The position numbers and the translations under genes are program-made. A model generated the notes under the pieces. The model was not told the DNA's origin, made no database searches, and saw only the letters and a program-made list of their open reading frames with translations. A DNA stretch of 22,108 nucleotides, from the NCBI GenBank assembly GCA_964498125.1, contig CAZCGE010000036.1, positions 1 to 22,108 on the forward strand, read 5' to 3'. Shown here piece after piece: positions 13,491 to 22,108 of the stretch (position 1 is its first letter; each line of letters begins with the position of its first letter). The stretch comes from CAMDBL01 sp964498125 (GTDB lineage Bacteria; Pseudomonadota; Alphaproteobacteria; Rhizobiales; Hyphomicrobiaceae).

Positions 13491-14579
13491 ATGAGCTCAA
13501 TCCCCAAACAGAAGCTGGAAAAGCTGATCGAGCGCTGGGAATCCATCCAGGCTGAACTCAATGCCGGCGCGGGTCAGGCGGTGTTTGCCAAGCTCTCGAA
13601 GGAGTTTGCCGATCTCAATCCGGTGGTCGAGGCCATCCGGCGGCTCCAGCTTGCGCGGAACGAGGCCGCCGATCTCGCCGCCATGATTGCGGACCCGGCC
13701 GCCGACAGGGAGATGACGGCGCTGGCGCGCGAGGAGCTCGAGGCGCTCAAGCCACGTATCGAAGCTCTTGAGCAGCAGCTCAAGCTGCAATTGTTGCCCA
13801 AGGACGCAGCCGACGAGAAGAGCGTGATCCTGGAAGTCCGGGCCGGTACGGGTGGCGATGAGGCGGCGTTGTTCGCGGCCGATCTCTACCGCATGTACAA
13901 TCGCTATGCCGAACTCAAAGGCTGGAAGACGGAAATCATCTCGATCTCGGAGAATGATCTCGGTGGCACCAAGGAGATCGTGGCGTCGATCACCGGCCAG
14001 GGTGTGTTCGCGCGCTTGAAATTCGAGTCCGGCGTGCATCGTGTGCAGCGCGTGCCGGCGACCGAGGCCAGCGGGCGCATTCATACCTCGGCCGCGACCG
14101 TGGCTGTATTGCCCGAGGCCGAGGACATCGACGTCGACAGCCGGGCCGAGGACATTCGCATCGACACCATGCGGGCGGGCGGCGCCGGCGGCCAACACGT
14201 CAATAAGACGGATTCGGCCGTGCGCATGACGCATCTGCCGACCGGCATCGTCGTGGTGTCGGCGGAAAAATCGCAGCATCAGAACCGGCGGCTCGCCATG
14301 CAGGTGCTGCGCTCGCGCGTCTATGAATTGCAGCGGCGGAAAGCCGACGACGAGCGCGCCGCCAACCGCCGGGACCAGGTTGGCTCAGGCGATCGCTCGC
14401 AGCGCATCCGCACCTATAACTTTCCGCAAGGTCGCGTCACCGATCACCGGATCAACGTCACGCTGCACAAATTGCCCCAGGTTCTGGAGGGCGGCGCCCT
14501 CGATGAGTTGATCGACGCGCTGGTCACGGAGAACCAAGCCAATCAGCTTGCGGACATGGAGCGCCATGCCACGTTCTGA
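13491..14579 (+). CDS. prfA: Peptide chain release factor 1
   Basis: RF1 recognises UAA and UAG stop codons in the ribosomal A site and triggers peptide release. The 362-aa product has the N-terminal helical domain, EVRAGTGGDEAALFAADLYRM, the stop-codon-reading PAT tripeptide in VQRVPATEASGRIHTS, and the catalytic GGQ at about residues 233-235 in AGGAGGQHVNKTDSAVR, followed by the SQHQNRRLAMQVLRSRVY and RTYNFPQGRVTDHRI segments. The ATG at 13491 (MSSIPKQKL) gives the normal 360-aa length. The longer open frame back to 13266 crosses the palindrome and is not coding. The prmC start overlaps the end by 14 bases, coupling RF1 to its methyltransferase. Confidence 0.97.
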   Translation: MSSIPKQKLEKLIERWESIQAELNAGAGQAVFAKLSKEFADLNPVVEAIRRLQLARNEAADLAAMIADPAADREMTALAREELEALKPRIEALEQQLKLQLLPKDAADEKSVILEVRAGTGGDEAALFAADLYRMYNRYAELKGWKTEIISISENDLGGTKEIVASITGQGVFARLKFESGVHRVQRVPATEASGRIHTSAATVAVLPEAEDIDVDSRAEDIRIDTMRAGGAGGQHVNKTDSAVRMTHLPTGIVVVSAEKSQHQNRRLAMQVLRSRVYELQRRKADDERAANRRDQVGSGDRSQRIRTYNFPQGRVTDHRINVTLHKLPQVLEGGALDELIDALVTENQANQLADMERHATF

Positions 14580-15462
14580 TCCAGCATCGATGCCGGCAGC
14601 GACACTGGAGGCCGCAATTCGTGGCGCGGCACAGTGCTTGCGTGCGGCCGGCATCGAGGGCGCGGGTCGTGACGCCCGGCTGCTGGTCGGCGCGGCGGCG
14701 GGAGTCTCTCAAGCCGACCTCATTGTCGGATCGGGGCTTGGCATGCCGCAGGTCGCGCAGTCCAGGCTCGCCACCATGCTGCGGCGGCGCACTGCCCGTG
14801 AGCCGGTATCGCGCATCCTGGGAGAACGCGAATTTTACGGGCGGCCCTTCATTGTGACGCCCGATACGCTCGACCCTCGCCCCGACAGCGAGACGCTGAT
14901 CACGGCAGCGCTCGAGATTGCCGCGGAGGCAGGATGGCGCCAGCGCCCTCTGCGGCTGATCGATATCGGCACGGGCACTGGCTGCCTGCTGTTGACGCTG
15001 CTTGCCGAGCTGCCCTTGGCGCATGGCGTCGGCACGGATATCAGTGCCGCCGCACTCGATGTGGCGCGCAGCAACGCCAGCCGACTGGGCCTGTCGGAGC
15101 GGGCCCAATTTCAGCAACGGCACGCGCTCGACGGCGGATGCGACACTTTCGACATGCTGGTGTGCAATCCTCCCTACATATCCTCGAGGGACATCGCCAA
15201 TCTCGCCGCCGATGTTCGGGACTACGACCCCAGGCTGGCCCTGGATGGCGGGCCGGACGGGTTGGACGTCTATCGCCAAATTGCACCCCGGCTTCGGCAT
15301 GTCGTGCCCGCTGGGTGGGCTGTTTTCGAGGTCGGCGCCGGCCAGGCAGGGTCGGTTTCAGCCCTCCTGGAGGGCGCCTTGGTGGGGCAACCTGGGAGGC
15401 TGCGGCGGTGGCAAGACCTGGCTGGCTATCCAAGATGTGTGGCCCTGGCGACACATCAGTAA
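14566..15462 (+). CDS. prmC: Release factor glutamine methyltransferase
   Basis: PrmC (HemK) methylates the glutamine of the GGQ motif in RF1 and RF2 using S-adenosylmethionine. The 298-aa product has the N-terminal helical substrate domain with ARDARLLVGAAAG-type sequence, then REPVSRILGEREFYGRPF and LDPRPDSETLI. The SAM-binding loop is LIDIGTGTGCLLLTLL, and the catalytic NPPY sits at about residues 201-204 in VCNPPYISSRD. LALDGGPDGLDVYR follows. The start MPRSDPAS at 14566 overlaps prfA by 14 bases. The C-terminus, RWQDLAGYPRCVALATH, looks complete. Confidence 0.96.
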   Translation: MPRSDPASMPAATLEAAIRGAAQCLRAAGIEGAGRDARLLVGAAAGVSQADLIVGSGLGMPQVAQSRLATMLRRRTAREPVSRILGEREFYGRPFIVTPDTLDPRPDSETLITAALEIAAEAGWRQRPLRLIDIGTGTGCLLLTLLAELPLAHGVGTDISAAALDVARSNASRLGLSERAQFQQRHALDGGCDTFDMLVCNPPYISSRDIANLAADVRDYDPRLALDGGPDGLDVYRQIAPRLRHVVPAGWAVFEVGAGQAGSVSALLEGALVGQPGRLRRWQDLAGYPRCVALATHQ

Positions 15463-15950
15463 CTCTCCGCATGAAAGGTGTTGGAATTCATCGAGGGAGG
15501 GTATAGTATCTCGCCAGGGCGAATTGCCGTGCGCGATTAGACGCGGATGCTCTGAGAAGGCCTCCACTTTCGAGCGCACTGAGTGATCGCGACGCAGATC
15601 GAGCTGCCATATGCGAGTGGCGGTCAACTGCTGGGAATCATGAAAGACATTGATTCCGGTCGCGGTTTTCACCGCCTTCCTGCAGGATGAGCGACTGTCA
15701 TTCGAGCGTAGCCAGAGACGGGAAAGAGCATCGCGGAGTGCTGGTCGGAGCCAATCGATCAGCCCGCTGGTGCCGTGACGACACGTGCGCCGTGACGACA
15801 CCTGTGGATTGAGCGCGCGGGAGCAACGCGCCACCGACATCATTGGGGTTACACCGTTGGAAATTATTGTGTGCCGGGCATGGGCGAAAGGGCGATGAAA
15901 AGCCTTTTCGCGTTCGGACTGGGGACTATCATCATCGAGATTGGAAGCCT
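15463..15950. other. 488-bp non-coding stretch before the DUF4167 gene
   Basis: I see no convincing gene here. A minus-strand frame (15358-15843) overlaps the end of prmC and lacks family features. A short tandem repeat, GCCGTGACGACAC, occurs at 15772-15784 and again at 15789-15801 (17-base period). The region could hold the promoter and leader of the DUF4167 gene, but no clear -35/-10 pair stands out. Confidence 0.4.
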
Positions 15951-16943
15951 ATGAGGCAAGGACATCAAAATCGTAGAGGCCGCGGTCGCAATAATAGCGG
16001 CGGCGGCAGCAGCAATAACAGCAACAACAACAATAATAATAACAGTCGCAAGGGCCAGAACCCTTTGACGCGGACGTTCGAGTCGAACGGCCCCGACGTC
16101 AAGATCCGCGGTACGCCCACGCATATTGCCGAGAAATACATCACGCTGGCGCGCGACGCCAAGACGTCGGGTGATGAGGTTCTCGCCGAGAACTATCTGC
16201 AGCACGCCGAGCACTACATCCGCATCATCATAGCGGCCCGCGAGCAGCAGGTCGGCCAGGGCGGCGAAATGGCCGGCGGCGACATGGGCCAGCGCTTCCG
16301 CGTTCCGCAATTGCATGACAATTTGGACGACGATGATCTCAACGAGGAGGTCGATGAAATCGGCGCGGATCGGTCTCCGCATGTGATGCGCCAGAACGAG
16401 CCGCAGCCGTCGGTCCTTGCGCCCCTGCCGCCATTCGAGGGCGGCGAGCGTCCCGAGCGCATCGAAGGCCGTGATCCGCAGCGGCCCGATCGTTCGGAAC
16501 GCCATCAGGGAGGCGGACGCTACGAGGACCGGCCGCGGCGGCATGCCGATCACTTCCGGCAGCGCGATCGCGAGCCCCGTCAGAACGATTTTCCCAGGCA
16601 TGCGCCAGGGGATCGGCCGGCTATGGAACCGCAGACCTACGCGCCCGATCGTGGCCCTGCGCCGCCTGTCGCGGCAATCGAGCCGGGATTTGAGCCGATC
16701 AATGGCCAGCGTCCTCGCCCGCCGGAGCGTGGGGCGTCCGAGCGCGTCGATGCAAATCAGCCGCGCCGGCGCGAGCGGTTCCAACCGCAGCCGCCGGCCC
16801 AGCACGAGCAACCGGAATTCCTGCGCCGGCCTGTCCGCCGTCCGCGCCGGGATGTCGGGCCTGACGAGAATGGTGAGGCTGGCTCCAGCAGCGCCGCGCC
16901 GCATACGCCACCGGTTCGCGATGATGGCAGCACCCACGATTGA
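15951..16943 (+). CDS. DUF4167 domain protein, RNA-binding-like, disordered
   Basis: A 330-aa protein starting MRQGHQNRRGRGRN. The first 35 residues are Arg/Gly/Asn rich and include an asparagine run. Residues about 38-100 form the conserved DUF4167 domain: NPLTRTFESNGPDVKIRGTP, HIAEKYITLARDAKTSGDEV, LAENYLQHAEHYIRII. The remaining 230 residues are low-complexity Arg/Pro/Glu-rich and probably disordered. Its place after prfA-prmC is conserved in rhizobia and supports the call. RGG-like and basic composition suggests nucleic-acid binding, but no function is established that I know of. I chose ATG 15951, the family-like N-terminus, over an upstream TTG-type extension from 15843. It converges with the MOSC gene with an 18-base gap. 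Confidence 0.9.
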   Translation: MRQGHQNRRGRGRNNSGGGSSNNSNNNNNNNSRKGQNPLTRTFESNGPDVKIRGTPTHIAEKYITLARDAKTSGDEVLAENYLQHAEHYIRIIIAAREQQVGQGGEMAGGDMGQRFRVPQLHDNLDDDDLNEEVDEIGADRSPHVMRQNEPQPSVLAPLPPFEGGERPERIEGRDPQRPDRSERHQGGGRYEDRPRRHADHFRQRDREPRQNDFPRHAPGDRPAMEPQTYAPDRGPAPPVAAIEPGFEPINGQRPRPPERGASERVDANQPRRRERFQPQPPAQHEQPEFLRRPVRRPRRDVGPDENGEAGSSSAAPHTPPVRDDGSTHD

Positions 16944-16961
16944 TCGCGAGCGCGTTCAGCT

Positions 16962-17723
16962 TCAGGGCGCCGCTATGGCATCACCGGCAATGATGGAACC
17001 GCCGGTCGTAACCCTGGCATAAACGCCGAAATCACTGTGACTCCAGCGCCTTTGCAGCGCGGCTGGGATGGCCATGTCGCGTGCGCCCGTGTTCGGGTCG
17101 ACATTGGTCGCGTCGCAGCGCGTGGTGCGGTCAAACACCTTGATCTTGGCCTGGCCGATCGTGATCTCCTTGCCGATCCAGCCAAACTCGGCCCAGGCCG
17201 GGAAGCCGTCAATGTAGAGGTTGGCGCGAAAGCGCAAGGGAGCGACCGACTGGCCGCAGACGCGTTCGAGCTCGGCGATGGTCGCCAGATTGACGACGTG
17301 CAGGCATTTGGCGGAGACGTCGGAAAAGCTATGGCCTGTCGCGGATACGATGCGCGGCGCACCCCGCAGCGCATCTTTCATGAAGGCGGCGAAAAACTGC
17401 TCCAGCATCTGCCGGCCGAGCTTGGAGCTGAGCTGTCCACGGGCAACTTGCCGGCCACCGCGCAGGATGGTCAGCGTCTCGGTTTCCTCGTCGAATTGCG
17501 TCTCCAGCGTCGCCAGCCGCTCGTTGCGCATCAGCATCAGGAACGAGATCTTGGGCAGGTAACGCGGCGCCTGGTCGTCGAAGCGGCCTGGGCCGTTTTC
17601 GATCGCCCAGGCGCGATCATAGGGCAGCGTCTCCCCGGCCACGAGGTCAACGCGATCAAGCCGCTGTGGGGTCAGGCCTTTGACCGGGTAACGATAGATG
17701 GCGCTGAGCCTGGGTGAGATCAT
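16962..17723 (-). CDS. MOSC domain protein (YcbX-like)
   Basis: A 253-aa protein with an N-terminal beta-barrel MOSC_N domain (RLSAIYRYPVKGLTPQRLDRV, ETLPYDRAWAIENG) and a C-terminal MOSC domain. The key segment is FDRTTRCDATNVDPNTGARD, where the conserved Cys of RTTRC binds the molybdenum cofactor sulfur in related enzymes. Relatives such as YcbX and mARC reduce N-hydroxylated compounds. The substrate here is not known. The start is MISPRLSAIYRYP at 17723. The gene lies downstream of, and is transcribed in the same direction as, the chemoreceptor gene, 209 bases away, and converges on the DUF4167 gene. Confidence 0.9.
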   Translation of the reverse strand: MISPRLSAIYRYPVKGLTPQRLDRVDLVAGETLPYDRAWAIENGPGRFDDQAPRYLPKISFLMLMRNERLATLETQFDEETETLTILRGGRQVARGQLSSKLGRQMLEQFFAAFMKDALRGAPRIVSATGHSFSDVSAKCLHVVNLATIAELERVCGQSVAPLRFRANLYIDGFPAWAEFGWIGKEITIGQAKIKVFDRTTRCDATNVDPNTGARDMAIPAALQRRWSHSDFGVYARVTTGGSIIAGDAIAAP

Positions 17724-17932
17724 GGCGTGGCCCCGTCATTGCGCGCGATTGTGCGCTGCATCATGCGGCGGGCGTGCACGTCTGGCAAGGCCACGCGGCG
17801 GACTATGCCCGGGGCTGCTCCGGCTTCGATGTTCGGGCAGCGGCGCAAATGCGTCCTGTCGGGACAATGCGCTGGGACCCGGTTATTTTGCGCGCCGAGG
17901 CTGATGTGTTGACGCGTGTCGTCGGCCCGCGC

Positions 17933-20446
17933 TCAGAACTGCTTGAAGTCCTCCGCCTCGGCCGTGGCGGCGCCACCGCGACGCTGGGTGAGCTTGCGGG
18001 CGAGCAGGCCCTGCTGGCGGTGCACGGGGTTGTTGGCGACGGGCGCCGGCTTTGGCGCAAAGCCGTGCGGCGCGGATCTGGCCTCGTCGCCGGTCTTGAA
18101 GAAGGCCACCGCCTGCCGCAGCTCGGCGACCTGGGACTGAGCCGACTGCAGCGCCGCGGTGGTCTCTTCCACCAGCGCCGCGTTCTGCTGCGTCATCTGG
18201 TCCATGTTGCCGATCGCCTTGCTGACCTGATCGATGCCCGCCGACTGCTCATGGCTGGCGACGGCGATCTCGGCGACCAGACCCGCCACCTTTTTCACCG
18301 ACGTGACGATCTCAAACAGCGAGTCTCCGGCCTGCTTGACCAGCCCGACACCGACCTTGACGCTGGCGTCGGAGCTGACGATCTGCGTCTTGATCTCCTT
18401 CAGCGCCTGGCTGGAGCGCTGCGACAGCGCGCGGACCTCGTTGGCGACCACGGCGAAGCCGCGGCCGGCGTCACCGGCCCGCGCCGCCTCGACGGCGGCG
18501 TTCAGCGCCAGGATGTTGGTCTGGAAGGCGATCTCCTCGATCAGGCCGACGATCTCGGTGATCTGGCGCGAGGAGTCCTCGATCTTGGCCATCGCCGCCA
18601 CCGCCCGGCTGGCGATCTCGCCACTGCTGACCGCCAGCTGGCGGGTGGCGGTGGCGGCCTGGTTGGCCTGCTGCGCATTGCTGGCGTTCTGGCGCACGGT
18701 CGCCGACATTTCTTCCATGGAAGCCGCCGTTTCCTCCAGCGCCGAGGCCTGCTGCTCGGTGCGCTCGGCCAGGTCGGTGACACCGGCGCCGATCTCATGC
18801 GTGGCGCCTTGCACGGCGCCGGACGACTGGGCGATGCGCCCGACAATCGAGCCAACCTCGTCACACATTCGGTTGAAGTCCGTCTGGAGCTGGCGATAGT
18901 CCTCCGGCATGTCGTCGCCAAGCCGATAGGTGAGGTCCTTGTCGGCGAGCCTGGAGAGCCCACCGGCGATCAGCTCGATTGCTCTTGCTCGTTCGCGGCT
19001 GCTCGCTGCCTCCCTGGCAGCAGCTTCGAGGCGCATCTGCTCCGCCTTTTCCCGCTCCCGATCCGTTTTTTCCCGCTCGTCCTGGGCCTCTCGCTCGAGG
19101 CGCATCTTCTCGATGGCGTTTACCTTGAAGGTCGCCACGGCGTTGGCCATGACCGAGAGCTCGTCCCGGCCACCTTTCGGCACCTCGACAGCGAAATTCC
19201 CGCCGGCCACGCCGACGATGGCATCGTGCAGGCGGCGCAGGCGTCGCACAATGTTGGCGCTGATAAAGACCCAAGCGGCAAGGAGGGCGAGCAAGCAGAC
19301 CACGATTGTTGTGATCAGAACGAGCTTGCTGCTGGCGATGGCGGCCCTCGACCCAGCAATCGCGCTGGACATCTCTTCGCGCGCCTCACGAGCCGCCTGC
19401 TCCACCTGCGAGCTCAGTGCTGCTGACTTGCTCCTGTTGTGGGCGACAAGCTCCCAGCTATGCGTGATCGCGTTTAGCTCACGTCCACGCTCGTGCGGAA
19501 TGCCGGTGTTGGCATGGCCGTAGCTCAGCAGACTGGCCAATGCTTCCTTGAGGTCACGCGCGTGCTCGGTGCTCGCGAGCTTGGCCACAGCCTTGCTGGC
19601 TCGTACCTCGGCGGCGAGCAGGCTATCGCGCAGGGGAGGAAAGAGTTGCACCGAGGGTGCGAGTGAGATCTCGGTCAGAATACCCAGCAGCAGATTGCTC
19701 TCGATACGCAGTTCGGAAAATCCGTCGAGATTCTCCAGCTCCTCGTTGGCAAGGCGTTTCAAGTCCACCTTGCCATCACCGCGGTTTGCGCCCTCGCTCG
19801 CCGCACGCAGGTCCATGACCAACTTGAAATAGGCGTCGTCGAAAAGTGGCGTCGTCTTTTCCGCGAGCTTGCGATGGGTGGCGATGGCATCGGCCAATAA
19901 CCGCGTGCGCTTCCCGCTCAATTGGAACCTCTCGTCGACCGCCGCGGCCAACCGTGCGGTAATGTCGCTGAGTTCCTGGGCTTCTTGACGCAACCCAGCG
20001 ACCTTGCCGCGGCTTATTTGTGTCGTCGCCAGTCCGTCCAGGCTCGCCTGGATGGCCTGGCGGATGTTCGCGAAGGAGGCCTTTGCGCGGTCCAGGCTCT
20101 CCGCATTCTCCGCGGCAGCGATCGCCGCGGATATGGCCGACAGCTCCGCTGCCTGCCTGGCGAACACAAAGGCGTGCGTCATGCCGGGCAGGCTCTCCGT
20201 CTCGATCTTCCGCAGGCTTTCGCCGACAATGTTGAAGGCCAACAGGGCCGCAAGGGTGGCCACCACAGTCAACGTCGAGATCGCCGCGAACGCCGCGAGC
20301 AACTTGAACCGAATGCTCCATGTGGCGACCCAATCAAACCGGGAGGCACTCGACCGGGGCGGGCCTTCCGGTACGTCGGGCTCGGCAGCCCGAGGACCGC
20401 GGCCGTCGGTGAAAGTTTGCTCATTGGCTTCGTCACGTTCGATCAC
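17933..20446 (-). CDS. Methyl-accepting chemotaxis protein
   Basis: An 837-aa transmembrane chemoreceptor. A 45-residue cytoplasmic N-terminus precedes TM1 (about 48-74). A long helical periplasmic sensor region (about 75-373) follows, then TM2 (about 374-397). A HAMP domain follows (398-450), then a charged coiled coil (450-490) and a second HAMP-like segment (485-540). The signalling hairpin tip lies at about 637-663 with EEIAFQTNILALNAAVEAA and AGDAGRGFAVVANEVRALSQ. The protein signals through CheA/CheW. The C-terminus ends EDFKQF, possibly a degenerate CheR-binding tail. The periplasmic-binding-protein gene lies 114 bases upstream on the same strand, so the receptor may sense ligand-bound binding protein. 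Confidence 0.95.
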   Translation of the reverse strand: MIERDEANEQTFTDGRGPRAAEPDVPEGPPRSSASRFDWVATWSIRFKLLAAFAAISTLTVVATLAALLAFNIVGESLRKIETESLPGMTHAFVFARQAAELSAISAAIAAAENAESLDRAKASFANIRQAIQASLDGLATTQISRGKVAGLRQEAQELSDITARLAAAVDERFQLSGKRTRLLADAIATHRKLAEKTTPLFDDAYFKLVMDLRAASEGANRGDGKVDLKRLANEELENLDGFSELRIESNLLLGILTEISLAPSVQLFPPLRDSLLAAEVRASKAVAKLASTEHARDLKEALASLLSYGHANTGIPHERGRELNAITHSWELVAHNRSKSAALSSQVEQAAREAREEMSSAIAGSRAAIASSKLVLITTIVVCLLALLAAWVFISANIVRRLRRLHDAIVGVAGGNFAVEVPKGGRDELSVMANAVATFKVNAIEKMRLEREAQDEREKTDREREKAEQMRLEAAAREAASSRERARAIELIAGGLSRLADKDLTYRLGDDMPEDYRQLQTDFNRMCDEVGSIVGRIAQSSGAVQGATHEIGAGVTDLAERTEQQASALEETAASMEEMSATVRQNASNAQQANQAATATRQLAVSSGEIASRAVAAMAKIEDSSRQITEIVGLIEEIAFQTNILALNAAVEAARAGDAGRGFAVVANEVRALSQRSSQALKEIKTQIVSSDASVKVGVGLVKQAGDSLFEIVTSVKKVAGLVAEIAVASHEQSAGIDQVSKAIGNMDQMTQQNAALVEETTAALQSAQSQVAELRQAVAFFKTGDEARSAPHGFAPKPAPVANNPVHRQQGLLARKLTQRRGGAATAEAEDFKQF

Positions 20447-20560
20447 GGGAGTCTTCCTTCAACATTGCTCGATTGCCTTGGGCCCACGTCGTCGATTTTG
20501 TTGTGACTCATGGTCGGCCTCGACGTTCAGCTCGACTCGTTGACGGTAACGCACATCTCG

Positions 20561-21856
20561 TCACTGCCCGGCAGGTCGCTGCTGCTGCACACGAGCCGTC
20601 GGTGGCAATCCGGATCTGGCGGGTTGCGGACGATCCTGCCCGGTAGGACTCGACTCTAGGGCTGGCGCAATCGCCGCGGCAGGGGCGCTGGTGGGCTGCA
20701 GCCGCGTGATGGCCCTGAAGGATCCATCGGGCTGGATGACGGTCAGGAAGACCTCGTCCATGCCTTGATTGTCGTTCGGCCCATAGGTCAGCCGCACACC
20801 ATTGAAGTCGAAGGTGTTGCTGAAGATCGTGTCGAGCAGCGCTTGGCGCGTGGGCTCGCCAGGAATCTTTTCCAGGGCGGCGATGACGAGCCGTCCGGTG
20901 AGGTAGCCTTCGAGCGTTCCGAAGCCAGGTTGGGCGCCTGCATCGGCGGCTTTCAAGGCCGCCTGATAGCGGGCCACCAGCGGGATCGATGCATCGCCAG
21001 GAAACGGCACGACCTGCGTCACGACCACATCGGCCCCGTCCGGGCCAGCCGCCTTAGCCAGCGCATTGGCGCCGACAAATGAGATGTTCACCAGCACGGC
21101 GCCCAAATTGATCTGGCGTGCGAGCTTGATGAATACGGCGCATGGCCGGTAAGGACCAACCATGATCACGGCTTCGGGCCTGCCCTTCTCGATCGACAGC
21201 AGCGCTCGCTTTACGGCAACCGTATTGCGCTCGAATGTGCCCTCGGAAGCCAGCTGCATGTTGCGCTTTATCAGCGCCTTCTGCACACCGGCAAGGCCGG
21301 CGCGCCCGAAAGCGTCGTCCTGGTAGAAGATCGAGATGCGCGTCAGCCCCAAGTCTTTGGTGAGACGCTCGACCATCTCCTCGGTCTCCTGGAAATAGGA
21401 GCCGCGCACGTTGACGACGTTGGGCTTGAAGGGATTGCGCAGGAACTCGGCGCCCGTGAACGGCCCGATGAAGGGCACTCCAGCCTGCTGTGCGATGGGC
21501 TGCGTGGCCGCGGACGTCGGCGTTCCCACTGGGCCGATGAGAGCGAAAACCTTCAGCTCCTCGATCAGCCTCTTGGTCGCTTCGATCGATTTATTGGGCT
21601 CGTACCCGTCGTCCTGCGAAACGAGGTCCAGCTTGCGCCCTTTGACACCGCCTGCCTTGTTGACCTCCTGGAATGCCGCACTGATGCCGGCTTGCATGTC
21701 CAACCCGAGCGCCGCGGCGGGGCCTTCGAGGGCTGCCGCCTGACCGAACACGATCTTGTCACTGTTGACGCCCGGCTCTCCCGTGGCCGTCCCCAATGGG
21801 GCAGCGAGTGCGAGAGCAAGAAGCAAGGGGGCGGCGCGGCGTGCTATGCGAGTCAT
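20561..21856 (-). CDS. ABC-type branched-chain-amino-acid-like substrate-binding protein
   Basis: A 431-aa periplasmic protein of the leucine-binding (LivK, type 1 periplasmic fold) family. A signal peptide is visible at residues 1-25 (MTRIARRAAPLLLALALAAP). Family segments include IVFGQAAALEGPAAALGLDM, GYEPNKSIEATKRLIEE, FALIGPVGTPTSAATQPIAQ, GVPFIGPFTGAEFLR and RISIFYQDDAFGRAGLAGVQ. The last 45 residues are Pro/Ala/Gln-rich and look disordered, which is unusual for the family. I chose the ATG at 21856, which has GGAG six bases upstream, over 21868. No permease or ATPase gene is visible; the next gene is a chemoreceptor, so it may serve in sensing rather than uptake. Confidence 0.92.
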   Translation of the reverse strand: MTRIARRAAPLLLALALAAPLGTATGEPGVNSDKIVFGQAAALEGPAAALGLDMQAGISAAFQEVNKAGGVKGRKLDLVSQDDGYEPNKSIEATKRLIEELKVFALIGPVGTPTSAATQPIAQQAGVPFIGPFTGAEFLRNPFKPNVVNVRGSYFQETEEMVERLTKDLGLTRISIFYQDDAFGRAGLAGVQKALIKRNMQLASEGTFERNTVAVKRALLSIEKGRPEAVIMVGPYRPCAVFIKLARQINLGAVLVNISFVGANALAKAAGPDGADVVVTQVVPFPGDASIPLVARYQAALKAADAGAQPGFGTLEGYLTGRLVIAALEKIPGEPTRQALLDTIFSNTFDFNGVRLTYGPNDNQGMDEVFLTVIQPDGSFRAITRLQPTSAPAAAIAPALESSPTGQDRPQPARSGLPPTARVQQQRPAGQ

Positions 21857-21930
21857 GATCATCTCCACGTGAGGCGGTGGTTGTCGATGTTCCCTTGACC
21901 GAGCCCTGAAGCCAAGACCCGGTCATTTTC

Positions 21931-22108
21931 TCATGCGGCCATTGCCGCCAATTCCGCTTGTGACGGGAACGCCGTCGCCTGCACCGACGAGCGGGCGAGG
22001 CCCGCCAGCGCGATGACGATCAGCATGGCCTCGCCCTGCGTGATCAGGCCGTCGAAGAACGGGTTGCGGCTCTCGCCGTCGGTTTCCGGAATGGCGGCGA
22101 TGTCGCCC
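21931..22108 (-). CDS. C-terminal end of an unidentified protein (partial)
   Basis: The last 59 codons of a minus-strand gene enter from the right edge and end with TGA at 21931-21933. The reading includes DIAAIPETDGESRNPFFDG, LITQGEAMLIVIALAGLARSS and an Ala-rich tail. Codon use matches the surrounding genes. I do not recognise the family. It lies 75 bases upstream of the binding-protein start on the same strand and could be in its operon. Confidence 0.6.
   Translation of the reverse strand, partial: GDIAAIPETDGESRNPFFDGLITQGEAMLIVIALAGLARSSVQATAFPSQAELAAMAA

Noticed and set aside
15358..15843. A 161-codon minus-strand frame after prmC
   Set aside because: It overlaps the prmC 3' end, lacks a ribosome binding site and has no recognisable family features.
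15864..16937. A 357-codon minus-strand frame opposite the DUF4167 gene
   Set aside because: The plus frame carries the conserved domain and fits the neighbourhood; the minus frame is repetitive Arg/Leu/Ile sequence.
17714..19426. A 570-codon plus-strand open frame opposite the chemoreceptor
   Set aside because: Antisense to a clear MCP signalling domain, and Arg/Leu/Gly/Asp-rich with no recognisable domain.
1..22108. CRISPR arrays, tRNA or rRNA genes
   Set aside because: No regularly spaced identical repeats of CRISPR size and no recognisable tRNA or rRNA sequence were seen. The only periodic array is the 23-bp-period IS end at 47-136.

Overview
The window looks chromosomal and comes from an alphaproteobacterium, most likely a member of the Hyphomicrobiales (Rhizobiales). 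Its backbone reads, in order, lysC (aspartokinase), ptsP (nitrogen PTS enzyme I), prfA (release factor 1), prmC (release factor methyltransferase) and a DUF4167 RNA-binding-like gene. From general knowledge this order is typical of that group. The coding DNA is GC rich with matching codon use. I cannot name a genus.

Layout. 1-141: one end of an IS21-like element with four 23-bp-period repeats. 142-1268 (minus): a hipBA toxin-antitoxin pair whose hipA is cut by that element just before its catalytic aspartate. 1269-1723: an AT-rich control region and a short gene remnant. 1724-5476: lysC and ptsP, separated by two large palindromes. 5477-13447: an accessory block that separates ptsP from prfA. 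13491-16943: prfA, prmC, a 490-bp non-coding stretch and the DUF4167 gene. 16962-21856 (minus): a MOSC protein, a large chemotaxis receptor and a periplasmic binding protein. 21931-22108: the C-terminal end of an unidentified minus-strand gene.

The accessory block is the most interesting part and is nested three deep. A SocA/Panacea-like antitoxin gene (5765-6035 plus 11342-11568) is split by an IS66-family element (6036-11333). That element has 22-bp inverted repeats (21/22 identical) and a perfect 8-bp target duplication, GGAGGAGG. The IS66 transposase gene tnpC is itself split by a small element of about 2.6 kb (6311-8936) carrying a large serine recombinase and two small upstream frames. 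Removing each element restores an exact reading frame: a 165-aa SocA-like protein and the IS66 family motif RGIAVGRR. The inferred crossover is a central AT dinucleotide, and the joined ends of the inner element give a dyad around CGCGATCGCG. Downstream of the split antitoxin gene lies a complete HigB toxin with a HigA-type antitoxin fused to an ImmA/IrrE-like zinc protease, followed by a 21-codon stub.

Functionally, the backbone covers lysine/threonine-family amino acid synthesis, nitrogen-PTS signalling and translation termination. The accessory parts are toxin-antitoxin modules used as insertion targets. The minus-strand pair at the right (binding protein, then chemoreceptor) may form a sensing unit.
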